From: Herbidospora galbida
Lineage (GTDB): Bacteria; Actinomycetota; Actinomycetes; Streptosporangiales; Streptosporangiaceae
Assembly: GCF_005233835.1 (NCBI RefSeq)
Contig: NZ_SZQA01000022.1
Span: 84,027-148,026 of the forward strand
DNA: 64,000 nt
Reading direction: 5' to 3'
Made by a program: the position numbers and the translations under genes. The notes beneath the pieces are model-generated. The model did no database searches, had not been told where the DNA came from, and saw only the letters and a list, made by a program, of their open reading frames with translations. Below are positions 36,429-47,958 of this stretch, piece after piece. The number at the start of each line of letters is the position of its first letter. Positions within the stretch are counted from its first letter, which is position 1.

Positions 36429-37405
36429 TGGGTCCTCATCCGGCGGTCGCCGACGTCCGCCGCGCGATCCGCGCATCGCTCTCCGACCTCGACAAGGGCA
36501 GTCTGGTGCTCGCCGCCTGCAGCGGCGGCGCCGACTCCCTGGCGCTGGCCGCCTGCCTCGGCTTCGTCGCCCCGCGACTCGGCCTCCGCGCCGGGCTGGT
36601 CACGGTCGACCACGCCCTGCAGCCCGGTTCCCGGTCAAGAGCCGATGATCTTGTACGTCTGGCGCCCGGCCTGGGCCTGGACTCTTATTCGGAGGCGGTC
36701 ACCGTCGAGGTCGGCACCCTCGGCGGGCCGGAGGCGGCGGCCCGGATCGCCCGCTACGCCGCCCTCGACGAGGTGTCGGCCCGTCTCGGCGCCGTGATCC
36801 TGCTCGGCCACACCCGCGACGACCAGGCCGAGACCGTGCTGCTGCGGCTGGCCAGGGGCAGCGGCTCGCGCTCCCTGTCGGGGATGGCGGAGGTCTCGGG
36901 CGTCTACCGGCGGCCACTGCTGGGCGTGAGCCGTACAAGAACGGAAGAGGCCTGCGAAGCACTCGGCCTGAGCCCCTGGCACGACCCCCACAACGACGAC
37001 CCGCGGTTCACCCGGGTCAAAGTACGGCAAATCTTGCTGCCGCTCCTGGAGTCCGAGCTCGGCCCCGGCATCGCCGACGCGCTCGCCCGCACCGCCCGGC
37101 TCTGTCGCGACGACGCCGACGCCCTCGACGACTGGGCCGACCGCGTCTACGCCGAGGCCAGAGACCTCGGCACCGGCCTGTCCACCGCCCTCCTCGCCGA
37201 ACTGCCCGCGGCGGTACGCCGCCGGGTGATCCACCGGGCCGCCGTCGCCGCCGGGTCGCCGCCCTCGGCCCTCGCGGCCGTGCACATCGAGGAGGCCGAG
37301 CGGCTGATCACCAGCTGGACGGGGCAGAAGGGGGTGGACCTACCCGGAGGGGTGGGTGTGGTTCGCCGATATGGCAGGCTGATGTTCACCAGCTCCCTCT
37401 CGTAA
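36428..37405 (+). CDS. tilS: tRNA(Ile)-lysidine synthase TilS
   Basis: Converts the wobble C34 of the CAU-anticodon tRNA-Ile to lysidine so that it reads AUA codons. 325 residues, the short actinobacterial form. The ATP-binding PP-loop is SGGADS (32-37); [15 protein letters not shown] and [22 protein letters not shown] are the other conserved blocks. ATG overlaps the upstream stop (TGATG). It belongs to the conserved tilS-hpt-ftsH group. Confidence 0.95.
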   Translation: MGPHPAVADVRRAIRASLSDLDKGSLVLAACSGGADSLALAACLGFVAPRLGLRAGLVTVDHALQPGSRSRADDLVRLAPGLGLDSYSEAVTVEVGTLGGPEAAARIARYAALDEVSARLGAVILLGHTRDDQAETVLLRLARGSGSRSLSGMAEVSGVYRRPLLGVSRTRTEEACEALGLSPWHDPHNDDPRFTRVKVRQILLPLLESELGPGIADALARTARLCRDDADALDDWADRVYAEARDLGTGLSTALLAELPAAVRRRVIHRAAVAAGSPPSALAAVHIEEAERLITSWTGQKGVDLPGGVGVVRRYGRLMFTSSLS

Positions 37406-37416
37406 GGAATTCGCAG

Positions 37417-37974
37417 GTGGACGCAGCCGACATGGGCAGAGACCTGTCCAGGGTCCTCATCTCCGAGGAAGAGCTCCAGACCAAGATCAGGGAACTCGCC
37501 GGGAAGATCGACGCCGACTATGCGGGCCACGAGCTGCTCATCGTCGGGGTGCTGAAGGGCGCCGTCATGGTGATGGCCGACCTGGCCCGCGCGCTCCACG
37601 TGCCCGTCCAGATGGACTGGATGGCGGTGTCGTCCTACGGCGCCGGCACCAAGTCGTCGGGCGTGGTGCGGGTGCTGAAAGACCTCGACACCGACATCGC
37701 CGGTCGTCACGTGCTGGTCGTCGAGGACATCATCGACTCGGGCCTGACCCTGTCGTGGCTGCTCAACAACCTCCAGTCGCGCAACCCGGCCTCCGTCGAG
37801 ATCTGCACCCTGCTCCGCAAGCCCGACGCGGTGAAGGTGCCCCTCGACGTCAAATATGTGGGTTTCGACATCCCCAACGAGTTCGTCATCGGCTACGGGC
37901 TCGACTACGCCGAGCGCTATCGAAACCTCCCATTCATCGGCACTCTCGCGCCACATGTCTATGGCGGCGAATAA
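37417..37974 (+). CDS. hpt: Hypoxanthine phosphoribosyltransferase
   Basis: Salvages hypoxanthine/guanine with PRPP to IMP/GMP. 185 residues. The PRPP motif is [12 protein letters not shown] (E103, D104), with the flexible loop [12 protein letters not shown] upstream and [21 protein letters not shown] at the base/metal site. GTG 37417 has an AAGGAA site; an in-frame ATG five codons later is also possible. Follows tilS by 11 bp and likely shares its transcript. Confidence 0.95.
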   Translation: MDAADMGRDLSRVLISEEELQTKIRELAGKIDADYAGHELLIVGVLKGAVMVMADLARALHVPVQMDWMAVSSYGAGTKSSGVVRVLKDLDTDIAGRHVLVVEDIIDSGLTLSWLLNNLQSRNPASVEICTLLRKPDAVKVPLDVKYVGFDIPNEFVIGYGLDYAERYRNLPFIGTLAPHVYGGE

Positions 37975-38024
37975 GCCCTGAGCGAAGTGGCCCCTCCGGA
38001 GGCTTGATATTTGCTCTCCGCGAA

Positions 38025-38052
38025 GGGAACACGCCTGTCCCTGACGTACGTT
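38025..38052 (+). promoter_or_regulatory. SigR/SigH-type promoter of ftsH
   Basis: GGGAAC (38025-38030), 19 nt, then GTT (38050-38052) followed by GGATG. This matches the GGGAAY-N18/19-GTT pattern of thiol-oxidative-stress sigma factors of actinomycetes. The clpC leader in this window has the same arrangement. Confidence 0.65.
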
Positions 38053-38167
38053 GGATGAGCAATGCCCGAGCCTGCCGGGCGGTGACCCTCACCGGCGGCT
38101 CGGTGTACCTTCTGATAACCCGGGGGCGGCCCTGGGTAGTCAGAAGGAGCGGCAAAGGGTGCCGCGA

Positions 38168-38187
38168 CCCCCTTTACCCAAAGGGGG
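38168..38187 (+). other. Leader hairpin before ftsH
   Basis: CCCCCTTT and AAAGGGGG form a perfect 8-bp stem around ACCC, 47 bp before the ftsH ATG. It could attenuate read-through from hpt or shape the ftsH leader. No U-tract follows. Confidence 0.5.
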
Positions 38188-38234
38188 CCAGGCCTTGGTC
38201 AGGAAGGGACGGGCCCGCCGGGGTTCCGCATCGG

Positions 38235-40241
<2,007 letters not shown>

Positions 40242-40246
40242 GAAAA

Positions 40247-40831
40247 GTGGTTGGCAAGCCTCTCCAGGTCGACAACGCCCGGATCGAAGCGGCCGTACGC
40301 GAGATTCTCATCGCGATCGGCGAAGATCCGGGCCGTGAGGGCCTGGTCGAGACCCCGGCGCGCGTCGCCCGAGCCTACGCGGAGCAGTTCGCGGGGCTCG
40401 GGCAGAGGCCGGAAGACGTACTCACGACGGTGTTCGACGCCGACCACGACGAGATGGTCCTGGTGCGCGACATCGAGATCTACTCCACGTGCGAACACCA
40501 CCTGGTGCCCTTCCACGGGGTGGCCCACATCGGCTACATCCCCAACGACAAGGGCCAGGTGACGGGCCTGTCGAAGCTGGCCCGGCTGGCCGACCTCTAC
40601 GCCCGCAGGCCCCAGGTCCAGGAGCGGCTGACCTCCCAGGTCGCCGACGCCCTCATGGAGGTCCTGAAACCCCGCGGCGCGATCGTGGTCATCGAGGCCG
40701 AGCACATGTGCATGACCATGCGGGGCGTCCGCAAACCGGGCGCCAAGACGATCACCTCGGCGGTCCGCGGCATCTTCCGCGAAGACGACAAGACCCGCGC
40801 CGAGGCGATGTCGCTGATCATCGGCCGCTAG
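40247..40831 (+). CDS. folE: GTP cyclohydrolase I
   Basis: First step of folate synthesis: GTP to dihydroneopterin triphosphate. 194 residues. Zinc ligands are C82 and H85 in STCEHHLVP and C155 in EHMCMTMRG. The remaining blocks ([27 protein letters not shown]) are canonical. GTG 40247 lies 5 bp after ftsH, so it is probably co-transcribed with it, an order common in actinomycetes. Confidence 0.96.
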   Translation: MVGKPLQVDNARIEAAVREILIAIGEDPGREGLVETPARVARAYAEQFAGLGQRPEDVLTTVFDADHDEMVLVRDIEIYSTCEHHLVPFHGVAHIGYIPNDKGQVTGLSKLARLADLYARRPQVQERLTSQVADALMEVLKPRGAIVVIEAEHMCMTMRGVRKPGAKTITSAVRGIFREDDKTRAEAMSLIIGR

Positions 40832-40841
40832 TTTTCGATCG

Positions 40842-40850
40842 TTATCCACA
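40842..40850 (+). promoter_or_regulatory. DnaA-box-like TTATCCACA
   Basis: A perfect match to the classical DnaA box lies in the 94-bp folE/folP spacer. A single 9-mer can be chance; a role as a DnaA titration or regulatory site is only a possibility. Confidence 0.35.
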
Positions 40851-40925
40851 GGTGGCCCCCGGGCGGCGGATCGAGATGCCGGAACGCCTAGGCTTGATCC
40901 CGATCGACCACATGAGGAGCCGTTG

Positions 40926-41783
40926 ATGAGCGCGTTCACCGTGCCGGGGCTGCCCGATGCCGGGCGCTGCCTCGTCATGGGCGTGGTCAACGTCACCCCC
41001 GACTCCTTCTCCGACGGCGGCCGATGGTTCGACCCCGAGATCGCCATCGCCCACGGCCTGGCCCTGGTCGAGCAGGGTGCCGACATCGTCGACGTCGGCG
41101 GGGAGTCGACCCGTCCCGGGGCCGCCCGGGTCTCCCTCGACGAGGAGCTGCGCCGGGTCGAGCCGGTGATCCGCGCCCTGTCCGCCGAGGGCGTGGTCGT
41201 CAGCGTCGACACCATGCGCGCCGAGGTCGCCGAGGTGGCCGTGGCAGCCGGGGCCCGGCTGGTCAACGACGTGAGCGGCGGCCTGGCCGACCCGGTGATG
41301 CCCCGGGTGGTGGCCGCCTCCGGCGTCGCCTACGTGGTGATGCACTGGCGCGGCCACAGCAGAGACATGGAGAGCCGGGCGATCTACAGCGACGTGGTCA
41401 CCGAGGTGAGTGAAGAGCTGCGCAAGCGCGTCGACTCGGTGCTCGCCGAGGGCGTCCGCGAGGAGCAGCTGATCCTCGACCCCGGTCTGGGGTTCTCCAA
41501 ACAGGCCGACCACAACTGGGCGCTCCTGGCCGGTCTCGACCGCCTCCGGGAACTGGGCCGTCCCTTGATCATCGGGGCGTCCCGCAAACGCTTCCTGGGC
41601 CGGCTGCTCGCCGGTCCCGACGGCGAACCCCGCCCGTTCGCCGAGAACGACGACGCGACCCTGGCGGTCACCGCGCTCGCCGCCCGAGACGGCGCCTGGT
41701 GCGTTCGCGTCCACGACGTCCGACCCAACGCCGACGCCGTACGGGTTGCCGCGGCGTGGAGGGCAGCCGATGAAAGAGGTTGA
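40926..41783 (+). CDS. folP: Dihydropteroate synthase
   Basis: Joins 6-hydroxymethyl-dihydropterin pyrophosphate to p-aminobenzoate; the sulfonamide target. 285 residues. Signatures: GVVNVTPDSFSDGG (20-33), DVGGESTRPGA, DTMRAEVA, NDVSGGLADP, DPGLGFSKQADHN, GASRKRFLG and RVHDV. ATG 40926 has GAGGAG upstream. Its last 14 bp overlap the next gene. Confidence 0.96.
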   Translation: MSAFTVPGLPDAGRCLVMGVVNVTPDSFSDGGRWFDPEIAIAHGLALVEQGADIVDVGGESTRPGAARVSLDEELRRVEPVIRALSAEGVVVSVDTMRAEVAEVAVAAGARLVNDVSGGLADPVMPRVVAASGVAYVVMHWRGHSRDMESRAIYSDVVTEVSEELRKRVDSVLAEGVREEQLILDPGLGFSKQADHNWALLAGLDRLRELGRPLIIGASRKRFLGRLLAGPDGEPRPFAENDDATLAVTALAARDGAWCVRVHDVRPNADAVRVAAAWRAADERG

Positions 41784-42210
41784 AGACCTCAACCAGGCCT
41801 TTTACGCCGCGATCGAAAGCGCCGACCTGGATCGGATGTCCGAGATCTGGGTGGAGGACGTGCCTGACCACCTGGTGGCGATGTGCGTCCATCCCGGGTG
41901 GCCGATGCTGTCGGGTCGTGGCGAGGTGCTGCGGTCGTGGGCGCTGATCATGGCCAACACGCCTTATATCCAGTTTGTGCTTACTGACGTACAAACGACG
42001 GTTTTAGGGAATGTGGCGGTGCTGACCTGCGCCGAGAACATCCTGACGGCGGCCGACGCCGAAGACGTGGGGGACACGGGGTTCGCCGCCGGGCGCGTGG
42101 TGGCGACGAACACGTTCGTGAAGACGGCGGGTGGCTGGAGACTGTGGCACCACCACGGGTCGCCGGTATTGCAGACGGGCGACGACGAGGAAGAAGAAGA
42201 GACGCCCTGA
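41770..42210 (+). CDS. SnoaL/NTF2-like protein of the folate operon
   Basis: 146 residues of the NTF2-like fold (EDLNQAFYAAIESADLDRMSEIWVEDVPDHLVAMCVHPGWPMLSGRGEVL, then a C-terminal GGWRLWHHHGSPV). Homologues of this kind occur between folP and folB in other actinomycetes; the function is not established. ATG 41770 has GGAGGG upstream and lies inside the folP end, indicating coupling. The C-terminus is an acidic run (DDEEEEE). Confidence 0.85.
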   Translation: MKEVEDLNQAFYAAIESADLDRMSEIWVEDVPDHLVAMCVHPGWPMLSGRGEVLRSWALIMANTPYIQFVLTDVQTTVLGNVAVLTCAENILTAADAEDVGDTGFAAGRVVATNTFVKTAGGWRLWHHHGSPVLQTGDDEEEEETP

Positions 42211-42971
42211 CCTGAGCGGTTCCTTGCTTTCGATTGGGCCTGCGACTTGCGCTCAGGGGTGCCGTTCTCAAGCCGATGAACTGGTTGCGGCACGGGTGGT
42301 CGGCGCGGTGCGAGCTAGACCACGCGACGCGGGTGAGGGGCAGGCCGCAGGGCTCTACGTTCGGGCATGTGCTGGGGTGGGGCGTTGAGTGCGATGGCGT
42401 GCTGTTTGGCTTAAGGGCGTGCACAGTCTGGGTCTTGGCGGCCTGATGCGGGGAATTAGGTGGGGTCTGCGCTTGTAGGCGGAGGACCCTGGTGGGCTGG
42501 CATGCGCTGGTTTGTGTGAATGGCGTGCCTTTGAGCGCTGGGCTGTGCGGCAATTCCCGTCTGGTGAGTGATGCGGGCTTTTGGATTCGGGTGTGGGCGG
42601 AATGGTTCTGCGTCTTCCGGCCGCGCATTGCCAAACTTGGGGCACCCGACGCACATGCGTCATCACGTCGCCTAGATCGGTGGTTGTGCGGTATTTGGTG
42701 CAGCTCCAAGACGGTCGGCGTCGTTCAGAGCCCTCCAGGTCGCCGTTCTGGCCGGGTGGCTGTGCAGAGGGGCCGTGGTTGCCGACGGCGCTTGCTCGCG
42801 CCCTGTGGGGCCCTGGGAAGGGGGCGGGGCTTGGTTGGTGGTGGATGGGTTGGGTTTTTGGGGTTTCGTGGAATGTGGGTTCGGGCGGGGGGCGTTGTGG
42901 TCGTCGGAATCGGTTGGCTGTAGAAAGTGATCTCGGGCAGGAAGCCCGGAGGAGATCGGTGCGGAGGTGTC
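42211..42971. other. 761-bp gap with no supported gene, G-rich and unlike its surroundings
   Basis: This stretch splits the folate operon. The reading frames present (for example 42492-42923 plus) lack the GC3 bias, ribosome sites and domain patterns of genes here. GC is visibly lower in 42400-42720, with TTTG and TGTG words rare elsewhere. Between about 42804 and 42896 the plus strand has many GGG/GGGG runs (GGGGG-C-GGGG, GGGTTGGG, TTTTTGGGG, GGGTTCGGGCGGGGGG) that could form G-quadruplexes. No terminal repeats or transposase remnants were found by eye. Confidence 0.6.
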
Positions 42972-43334
42972 GTGGGCCTCGATACGGTGAGCTTGAAAGG
43001 GCTTCGGGCCAGGGGGCGGCATGGCTGCCTGCCCGCTGAGCGTGAGCTGGGGCAGGAGTTCGTCGTCGACGCGACGCTGTTCCTCGATGTGCGGCCGGCG
43101 GCGGCCGGTGACGATCTGACCAAGACCGTCGACTACGGGGCGCTGGCGCTCGAGCTGGTGGCCGTGGTCGAGGGGGAGCCGGTCGATCTCATCGAGACGC
43201 TGGCCGAGCGGTTGGCGGCGGTCTGTCTGCGCTATGAGCTGGTGGAGAACGTCGAGCTCAGTGTGCACAAGCCGGCGGCGCCGATCCCCCTGCCGTTCGA
43301 CGACGTGGTGGTGACGGTCAGGAGGTCGCGGTGA
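42972..43334 (+). CDS. folB: Dihydroneopterin aldolase
   Basis: Cleaves dihydroneopterin to 6-hydroxymethyl-dihydropterin and glycolaldehyde. 120 residues with the family core LKGLRARGRHGCLPAERELGQEFVVDATL, the VDYGAL segment, the catalytic-loop LIETLAERLA, and the C-terminal VHKPAAPIPLPFDDV (conserved Lys). GTG 42972 has GGAGGTG upstream. Overlaps folK by 4 bp. Confidence 0.95.
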   Translation: MGLDTVSLKGLRARGRHGCLPAERELGQEFVVDATLFLDVRPAAAGDDLTKTVDYGALALELVAVVEGEPVDLIETLAERLAAVCLRYELVENVELSVHKPAAPIPLPFDDVVVTVRRSR

Positions 43335-43831
43335 GGGTCGTCTTCTCGCTCGGCTCCAACCTCGGGCAGCGGATGGACTATCTGCAGAGCGGTCTCGACG
43401 CGCTGTTCGACGCGCCCGGCATGTCGTTCGTGGCGCTGTCGCCGGTCTATGAGACCGATCCCGTCGGCGGGCCCTCGCAGGGGGCCTTTCTGAACGCCGT
43501 GGTGATCGCCGAGAGCTCGCTCGACCCCCGGACCCTGCTCGACCGGGCCCTCGGGGTGGAAGACGCGTTCGGGCGGGTCCGGAAGGAGCACTGGGGGCCG
43601 CGCACCCTCGACGTCGACATCATCATGGTCGGCAGCCTCATGTCCGACGAGGCCGAACTCATCCTGCCTCATCCGCGCGCCCACGAAAGGGCCTTCGTGC
43701 TGGTGCCGTGGGCGCAGGCCGACGCCTCGGCGGTGCTGCCGGGGCGGGGGTCGGTGGCGGCGTTGCTGGCCGGTCTCGACCAGAGCGGCGTGCGCCTCCG
43801 GGCTGACCTGTCACTGGAACCCCCGCTTTAG
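43331..43831 (+). CDS. folK: 2-amino-4-hydroxy-6-hydroxymethyldihydropteridine pyrophosphokinase
   Basis: Transfers pyrophosphate from ATP to the pterin before FolP acts. 166 residues. Signatures: FSLGSNLGQRMDYL, SPVYETDPVGGPSQGAFLNAVV, and the metal/ATP motif HWGPRTLDVDIIM, then LILPHPRAHERAFVLVPW. GTG start coupled to folB. Confidence 0.96.
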   Translation: MRVVFSLGSNLGQRMDYLQSGLDALFDAPGMSFVALSPVYETDPVGGPSQGAFLNAVVIAESSLDPRTLLDRALGVEDAFGRVRKEHWGPRTLDVDIIMVGSLMSDEAELILPHPRAHERAFVLVPWAQADASAVLPGRGSVAALLAGLDQSGVRLRADLSLEPPL

Positions 43832-43841
43832 GAGTCTTGTC

Positions 43842-44303
43842 GTGAAGCCCAGCAATCCCGGTGTGCTCGTCGGCGTCGTGGTCGTGTTCGCCGTCGTGAC
43901 CTGGGCGTTTCTGCAGGGGGCCTATGCGAGTCTGCCGCAGGTGCCGTGGACGGCCATCCCCACGTTCCTGCTGCTGGCGATCGGGGAGGCGTACACGGGG
44001 TGGCTGACCCGGGGGCGGATCATGCGGAAAGAGGACACCACTCCGCCTGAGCCCCTGGTGGTGGCGCGGCTCGCGGCGCTGGCCAAGGCGACGGCGCTCG
44101 CGGGGGCGGCGTTCGCGGGGGTGTTCGCGGGCTTCTTCATCCACACCCTGGGGATGTTCGACATCCCCGGGCCCCGGCAGGACGCGCTCGTGTCCGCCGG
44201 GTCGCTGCTCTCGGCCGTGCTGCTGGTGTGCGCGGCGCTCTACCTGGAGTTCTGCTGCCGGATTCCGGGCGACGAGAACGGCCAGAACCAGCGGCCCGCC
44301 TGA
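43842..44303 (+). CDS. DUF3180 membrane protein
   Basis: 153 residues, four hydrophobic helices (LVGVVVVFAVVTWAFLQ, ATLP-type second helix, ALAGAAFAGVFAGFFIHTLG, SLLSAVLLVCAALYLEF). It always follows folK in actinomycetes (DUF3180 family); its role is unknown. GTG 43842 has AGGAG. It ends immediately before the convergent nuoD. Confidence 0.88.
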   Translation: MKPSNPGVLVGVVVVFAVVTWAFLQGAYASLPQVPWTAIPTFLLLAIGEAYTGWLTRGRIMRKEDTTPPEPLVVARLAALAKATALAGAAFAGVFAGFFIHTLGMFDIPGPRQDALVSAGSLLSAVLLVCAALYLEFCCRIPGDENGQNQRPA

Positions 44304-45449
44304 TCATTTGTCGATGTCGCCGACGACGAAGAACATCGATCCCAGGATGGCGACCATGTCGGCCACCAGGTGGCCCGGCAGCATCTCGCGGAGGACCTGG
44401 ATGTTGTTGAAGCTGGCGCTGCGCAGCTTCAGCCGCCACGGCGTCTTCTCGCCCCGGCTGACCAGGTAGTAGCCGTTGATGCCCAGGGGGCTCTCGGTCC
44501 AGGCGTAGGTGTGGCCTTCGGGGACCTTCAGGATCTTGGGGAGCCGCTGGTTGATCGGGCCGGGCGGCAGGTCGGCGAGCCGGTCGAGGCAGGCGTCGGC
44601 CAGGTCCAGCGAGACTTTGACCTGGTCGAACAGGACCTCGAAGCGGGCGTGGCAGTCGCCCGCCTCCCGGGTCACGACCTTGACCGGAAGCTCTCCGTAG
44701 GCCAGGTAGGGGTCGTCGCGCCGCAGGTCCCAGTCGACGCCCGACGCGCGGGCGATGGGGCCGCTGACGCCGTACTGGCGGATCGTCTCGGGGGTCAGGA
44801 CGCCGACGCCCCGGGTGCGGGCCAGGAAGATCTCGTTGCCGGAGATCAGGTTCTCGATGTCGGGGAGGCGGCGGCGTACGTCGGCGACGGCCTGGCGGGT
44901 GCGGGACATCCAGCCTTCGGGGAGTTCCTCCTTCAGGCCCCCGACGCGGTTGAACATGTAGTGCATCCGGCCGCCGGAGATCTCCTCCATGACCGCCTGG
45001 AGGGTCTCGCGCTCGCGGAAGGCGTAGAAGACCGGGGTGATGGCGCCCAGTTCGAGGGGGTAGCTGCCGAGGAACATCAGGTGGTTCAGGACGCGGTTGA
45101 GCTCGGCCAGCAGAGTGCGGGCCCAGACGGCCCTGACGGGGACCTCCATGCCGAGCATGCGCTCCACCGCGATGACCACGCCGAGTTCGTTGGCGAAGGC
45201 CGAGAGCCAGTCGTGGCGGTTGGCCAGGACGATGATCTGGCGGTAGTCGCGGACCTCGAAGAGTTTCTCGGTGCCCCGGTGCATGTAGCCGATGATCGGC
45301 TCGGCGGTGCCGATGCGTTCGCCGTCGAGGGTGAGGCGGAGCCTCAGCACCCCGTGGGTCGACGGGTGCTGGGGGCCGATGTTGAGGATCATGTCCTCGG
45401 TCGCGAGTTCTTTGGCGCCCGCGCCCATGCCGACCACGATCTCGCTCAT
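44304..45449 (-). CDS. nuoD: Lone NADH-quinone oxidoreductase subunit D (49-kDa type)
   Basis: 380 residues of the complex I 49-kDa/NiFe-hydrogenase-large-subunit family. Signatures: [65 protein letters not shown], and a C-terminal [11 protein letters not shown]. It stands alone, with no nuoC, nuoE or other complex I subunits beside it. It may be a second nuoD whose product joins the main complex, or be specialised. ATG 45447-45449 matches the family start; the ribosome site is weak. Confidence 0.93.
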   Translation of the reverse strand: MSEIVVGMGAGAKELATEDMILNIGPQHPSTHGVLRLRLTLDGERIGTAEPIIGYMHRGTEKLFEVRDYRQIIVLANRHDWLSAFANELGVVIAVERMLGMEVPVRAVWARTLLAELNRVLNHLMFLGSYPLELGAITPVFYAFRERETLQAVMEEISGGRMHYMFNRVGGLKEELPEGWMSRTRQAVADVRRRLPDIENLISGNEIFLARTRGVGVLTPETIRQYGVSGPIARASGVDWDLRRDDPYLAYGELPVKVVTREAGDCHARFEVLFDQVKVSLDLADACLDRLADLPPGPINQRLPKILKVPEGHTYAWTESPLGINGYYLVSRGEKTPWRLKLRSASFNNIQVLREMLPGHLVADMVAILGSMFFVVGDIDK

Positions 45450-45486
45450 GGTGTCATCGTGCCACGGCCCGTTTAGCATGTGAAAT

Positions 45487-46668
45487 GTGCGGTTTGACCC
45501 TTGGAACCCGGATTTCGTGGCCCATCCTTACGACGTTTACGCTGATCTTCGCGCCGACGGGCCGGTTCACCACTTCGACAAGACCGACCAATATCTGATC
45601 CCGCGTTACGAGGACGTCAACGCCCTCCTGCGCGATCGGCGCCTCGGGCGGTCGTACCTCCATCTCGACGACCACTCCGTCTTCGGGCACGAGCCGGAGC
45701 CGGAGTTCCAGGAGCCGTTCTGGCGGGTGGTCCGGGCGGGGATGCTCGACGTCGAGCCGCCCATCCACACGCGGCTGCGGCGGCTGGTGTCCAAGGCGTT
45801 CACGCCGCGCATGGTCGAGGCGCTGCGGCCCCGGATCAAGACGATGGCCACCGACCTGGCCGACGCGCTGGCCGCCAAGGGCGGCGGCGACCTGATCGCC
45901 GAGGTCGCCGAGCCGCTGCCGGTGACGGTGATCGCCGAGATGCTGGGCGTGCCCGAGCAGGACCGGCCCTACCTGCGGCCGTGGTCGGCCGACATCTGCG
46001 GCATGTACGAGCTCAACCCGTCCCTCGAAGCCCAGCACACCGCCGCGCGGGCGGCCGAGGAGTTCGCCTCCTATCTGCGCGACCTGTCCCGGGTCAGGGC
46101 CGGGAACCCGGGCGACGACCTGATCAGCGCGCTCACCCAGGTCGGGCTCACGGAAGACGAGCTGATCGGCACCTGCGTGCTGCTGCTCAACGCCGGGCAC
46201 GAGGCGACGGTCAACGTGACCGGCAACGGCTGGTGGTCGCTGTTCCGCAACCCCGCCGAGCTGGAGCGGCTGCGTGAAGACCGGTCGCTGCTGCCGACGG
46301 CGGTCGAGGAGATGATGCGCTGGGACACGCCGCTGCAGATGTTCGAGCGGTGGGTGCTGGAGGACATCGAGGTCGGCGGCACCCCGATCCCGCGCGGCAG
46401 CGAGGTGGCCCTGCTGTTCGGCTCGGCCAACCGCGACCCGTCGGTGTTCGCCGAACCCGACCGCTTCGACGCCGGGCGTACCGACAATCCGCACATCTCG
46501 TTCGGGGCGGGCATCCACTTCTGCCTGGGCGCGCCGCTGGCCCGCATCGAGCTCATCGAGTCGTTCGGCGCCCTTCTCGACAGGGGGATCGACCTGGTCG
46601 AGGAGCCGACCTGGAAGCCCGGCTACGTGATCCGCGGCCTCACCGAACTGCGGGTGTCCACAAGCTGA
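45487..46668 (+). CDS. Cytochrome P450
   Basis: 393-residue soluble P450 of bacterial class. Heme motif [15 protein letters not shown] with the axial C346, I-helix AGHEATVN (acid/Thr pair for oxygen activation), PERF-type PDRFDAGR. Substrate unknown; ferredoxin and reductase partners are not adjacent. GTG 45487 lies 7 nt after TAGCAT with no ribosome site, so it is probably leaderless. It is divergent from nuoD, sharing a 37-bp spacer. Confidence 0.93.
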   Translation: MRFDPWNPDFVAHPYDVYADLRADGPVHHFDKTDQYLIPRYEDVNALLRDRRLGRSYLHLDDHSVFGHEPEPEFQEPFWRVVRAGMLDVEPPIHTRLRRLVSKAFTPRMVEALRPRIKTMATDLADALAAKGGGDLIAEVAEPLPVTVIAEMLGVPEQDRPYLRPWSADICGMYELNPSLEAQHTAARAAEEFASYLRDLSRVRAGNPGDDLISALTQVGLTEDELIGTCVLLLNAGHEATVNVTGNGWWSLFRNPAELERLREDRSLLPTAVEEMMRWDTPLQMFERWVLEDIEVGGTPIPRGSEVALLFGSANRDPSVFAEPDRFDAGRTDNPHISFGAGIHFCLGAPLARIELIESFGALLDRGIDLVEEPTWKPGYVIRGLTELRVSTS

Positions 46669-46738
46669 TTCCGTTACGGCTCCGCCTACCCGGGCACCGC
46701 CCGCCGCACCTGGTTCGCGCCGTAGCCGGCGCCACGCT

Positions 46739-46767
46739 CCGGTTGTCCACAGGCTGTGGACAACCGG
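46739..46767. terminator. Perfect palindrome between convergent genes, with two DnaA-box sequences
   Basis: Arms of 14 bp (CCGGTTGTCCACAG and complement) around a single base, between the P450 gene and the KefB-like gene that ends at 46778. Each arm contains the high-GC actinomycete DnaA box TTGTCCACA (46743-46751) or its complement (46755-46763). A weaker GTGTCCACA is at 46654-46662. It is probably a bidirectional terminator; DnaA binding is a second possibility. Confidence 0.6.
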
Positions 46768-46777
46768 GCTCGTGCAC

Positions 46778-47950
46778 TCAGTGTGTGGCGGGTTTGGCCT
46801 TGGTCAGCGCCGCCACCAGCGGGGCGGTCAACCGGGCCGCCAGCGGGCCGAAGGCCGCCAGGATCAGCACATAGGCCGCGGCGAGCGGCCCCAGGTCGGG
46901 ATGGGCCCCGGCCGCCACGGCCAGCCCCGCGATGACGATGTTGAACTCGCCTCTGGGGATGAGCGCGATGCCGGCGCGGACCCGGCCGGCCCGGCCGATG
47001 CCCGCCCGCCGGGCCGCGAAGGCGCCGGTGGCGAGCTTGGTGACCATGCTGACGAAGGCCAGGATCGCAGCCAGCCACAGCACGGGAACGATCTTCGCCG
47101 GGTCGGTCTGGAGACCGAAGAAGACGAAGAAGACCGCCGCGAAGAGGTCTCTGATGGGCATCAGGAGCGCCCGCGCGTCGTGGGCCAGCTCGCCCGACAG
47201 GGCGATCCCGACCAGGAACGCGCCGACCGCCGCCGAGACCTGGAGCTGCTGGGCGAGGCCGGCGACCAGCATGGCCAGGCCGATGACCTTCAGCAGCAGC
47301 ACCTCGGAGTTCGGGCTGGCGACGAACTTCTCGATCCAGTCGCCGAACTTCAGCGCCACGACCAGGACCACCGTCACGGTCGCCAGGGCGATCGCGACCG
47401 TGATCGCGCCGCTCAGCAGCGACACCCCGGCCAGCAGGGCGGTCAGGATCGGCAGGTAGAGCGCCATCGTCAGGTCTTCGAACACCAGCAGCGACAGCAC
47501 GACCGGCGTCTCGCGGTTACCGATCCAGCCCAGGTCCGACAGGACCTTCGCGGTGATGCCCGACGACGTCGCGTAGGTGACGCCGGCCATCGCGACCGCC
47601 GCGACCGGGCCCCAGCCGAGCAGCAGCGCGGCGATGGCCCCGGGGGCCGCGTTCAGGACCAGGTCGACCAGGCCGCTGGGCGCGTTGCTCTTGAGGCTGG
47701 TCATGAGTTCGTCGGCGTTGTACTCCAGGCCCAGGGTGAGCAGCAGGAGGATCACGCCGAGTTCGGCGCCGGTGGCGATGAACTCCTCGCTGGTCGCGAG
47801 CGGCAGGATGCCGCCCGTGCCGAAGGCGAGGCCGGCGACGAGGTAGAGCGGGATCGGCGAGATGCCGACGCGGAGGGCCAGGGCCCCGAGGATGCCGAGC
47901 GCGAGGATGACCCCGCCGAGCTCAAGGAAAAGTATCGCGGTGTGGTGCAC
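46778..47950 (-). CDS. CPA2-type cation/proton antiporter, KhtU-like membrane subunit
   Basis: 390 residues with about 12 helices of the KefB/CPA2 group. The N-terminal helix pair, the ion-site stretch ELGVILLLLTLGLEYNADEL, the cross-over YATSSGITAKVLSDLG, and LLVFEDLTMALYLPIL are characteristic. It lacks the C-terminal NAD-binding domain of KefB/KefC. That fits the separate KhtT-like subunit encoded 8 bp upstream. The likely job is K+ (or NH4+) efflux for protons. GTG start. Confidence 0.9.
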   Translation of the reverse strand: MHHTAILFLELGGVILALGILGALALRVGISPIPLYLVAGLAFGTGGILPLATSEEFIATGAELGVILLLLTLGLEYNADELMTSLKSNAPSGLVDLVLNAAPGAIAALLLGWGPVAAVAMAGVTYATSSGITAKVLSDLGWIGNRETPVVLSLLVFEDLTMALYLPILTALLAGVSLLSGAITVAIALATVTVVLVVALKFGDWIEKFVASPNSEVLLLKVIGLAMLVAGLAQQLQVSAAVGAFLVGIALSGELAHDARALLMPIRDLFAAVFFVFFGLQTDPAKIVPVLWLAAILAFVSMVTKLATGAFAARRAGIGRAGRVRAGIALIPRGEFNIVIAGLAVAAGAHPDLGPLAAAYVLILAAFGPLAARLTAPLVAALTKAKPATH

Positions 47951-47958
47951 CCGGTGAC

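Noticed and set aside
41981..42709. 242-codon minus-strand frame
   Set aside because: Low-complexity Ser/Pro/His/Arg translation that runs antisense into the SnoaL gene.
42492..42923. 143-codon plus-strand frame in the folate gap
   Set aside because: Tryptophan/glycine/arginine-rich, no ribosome site, lacks GC3 bias; not credible as a gene.
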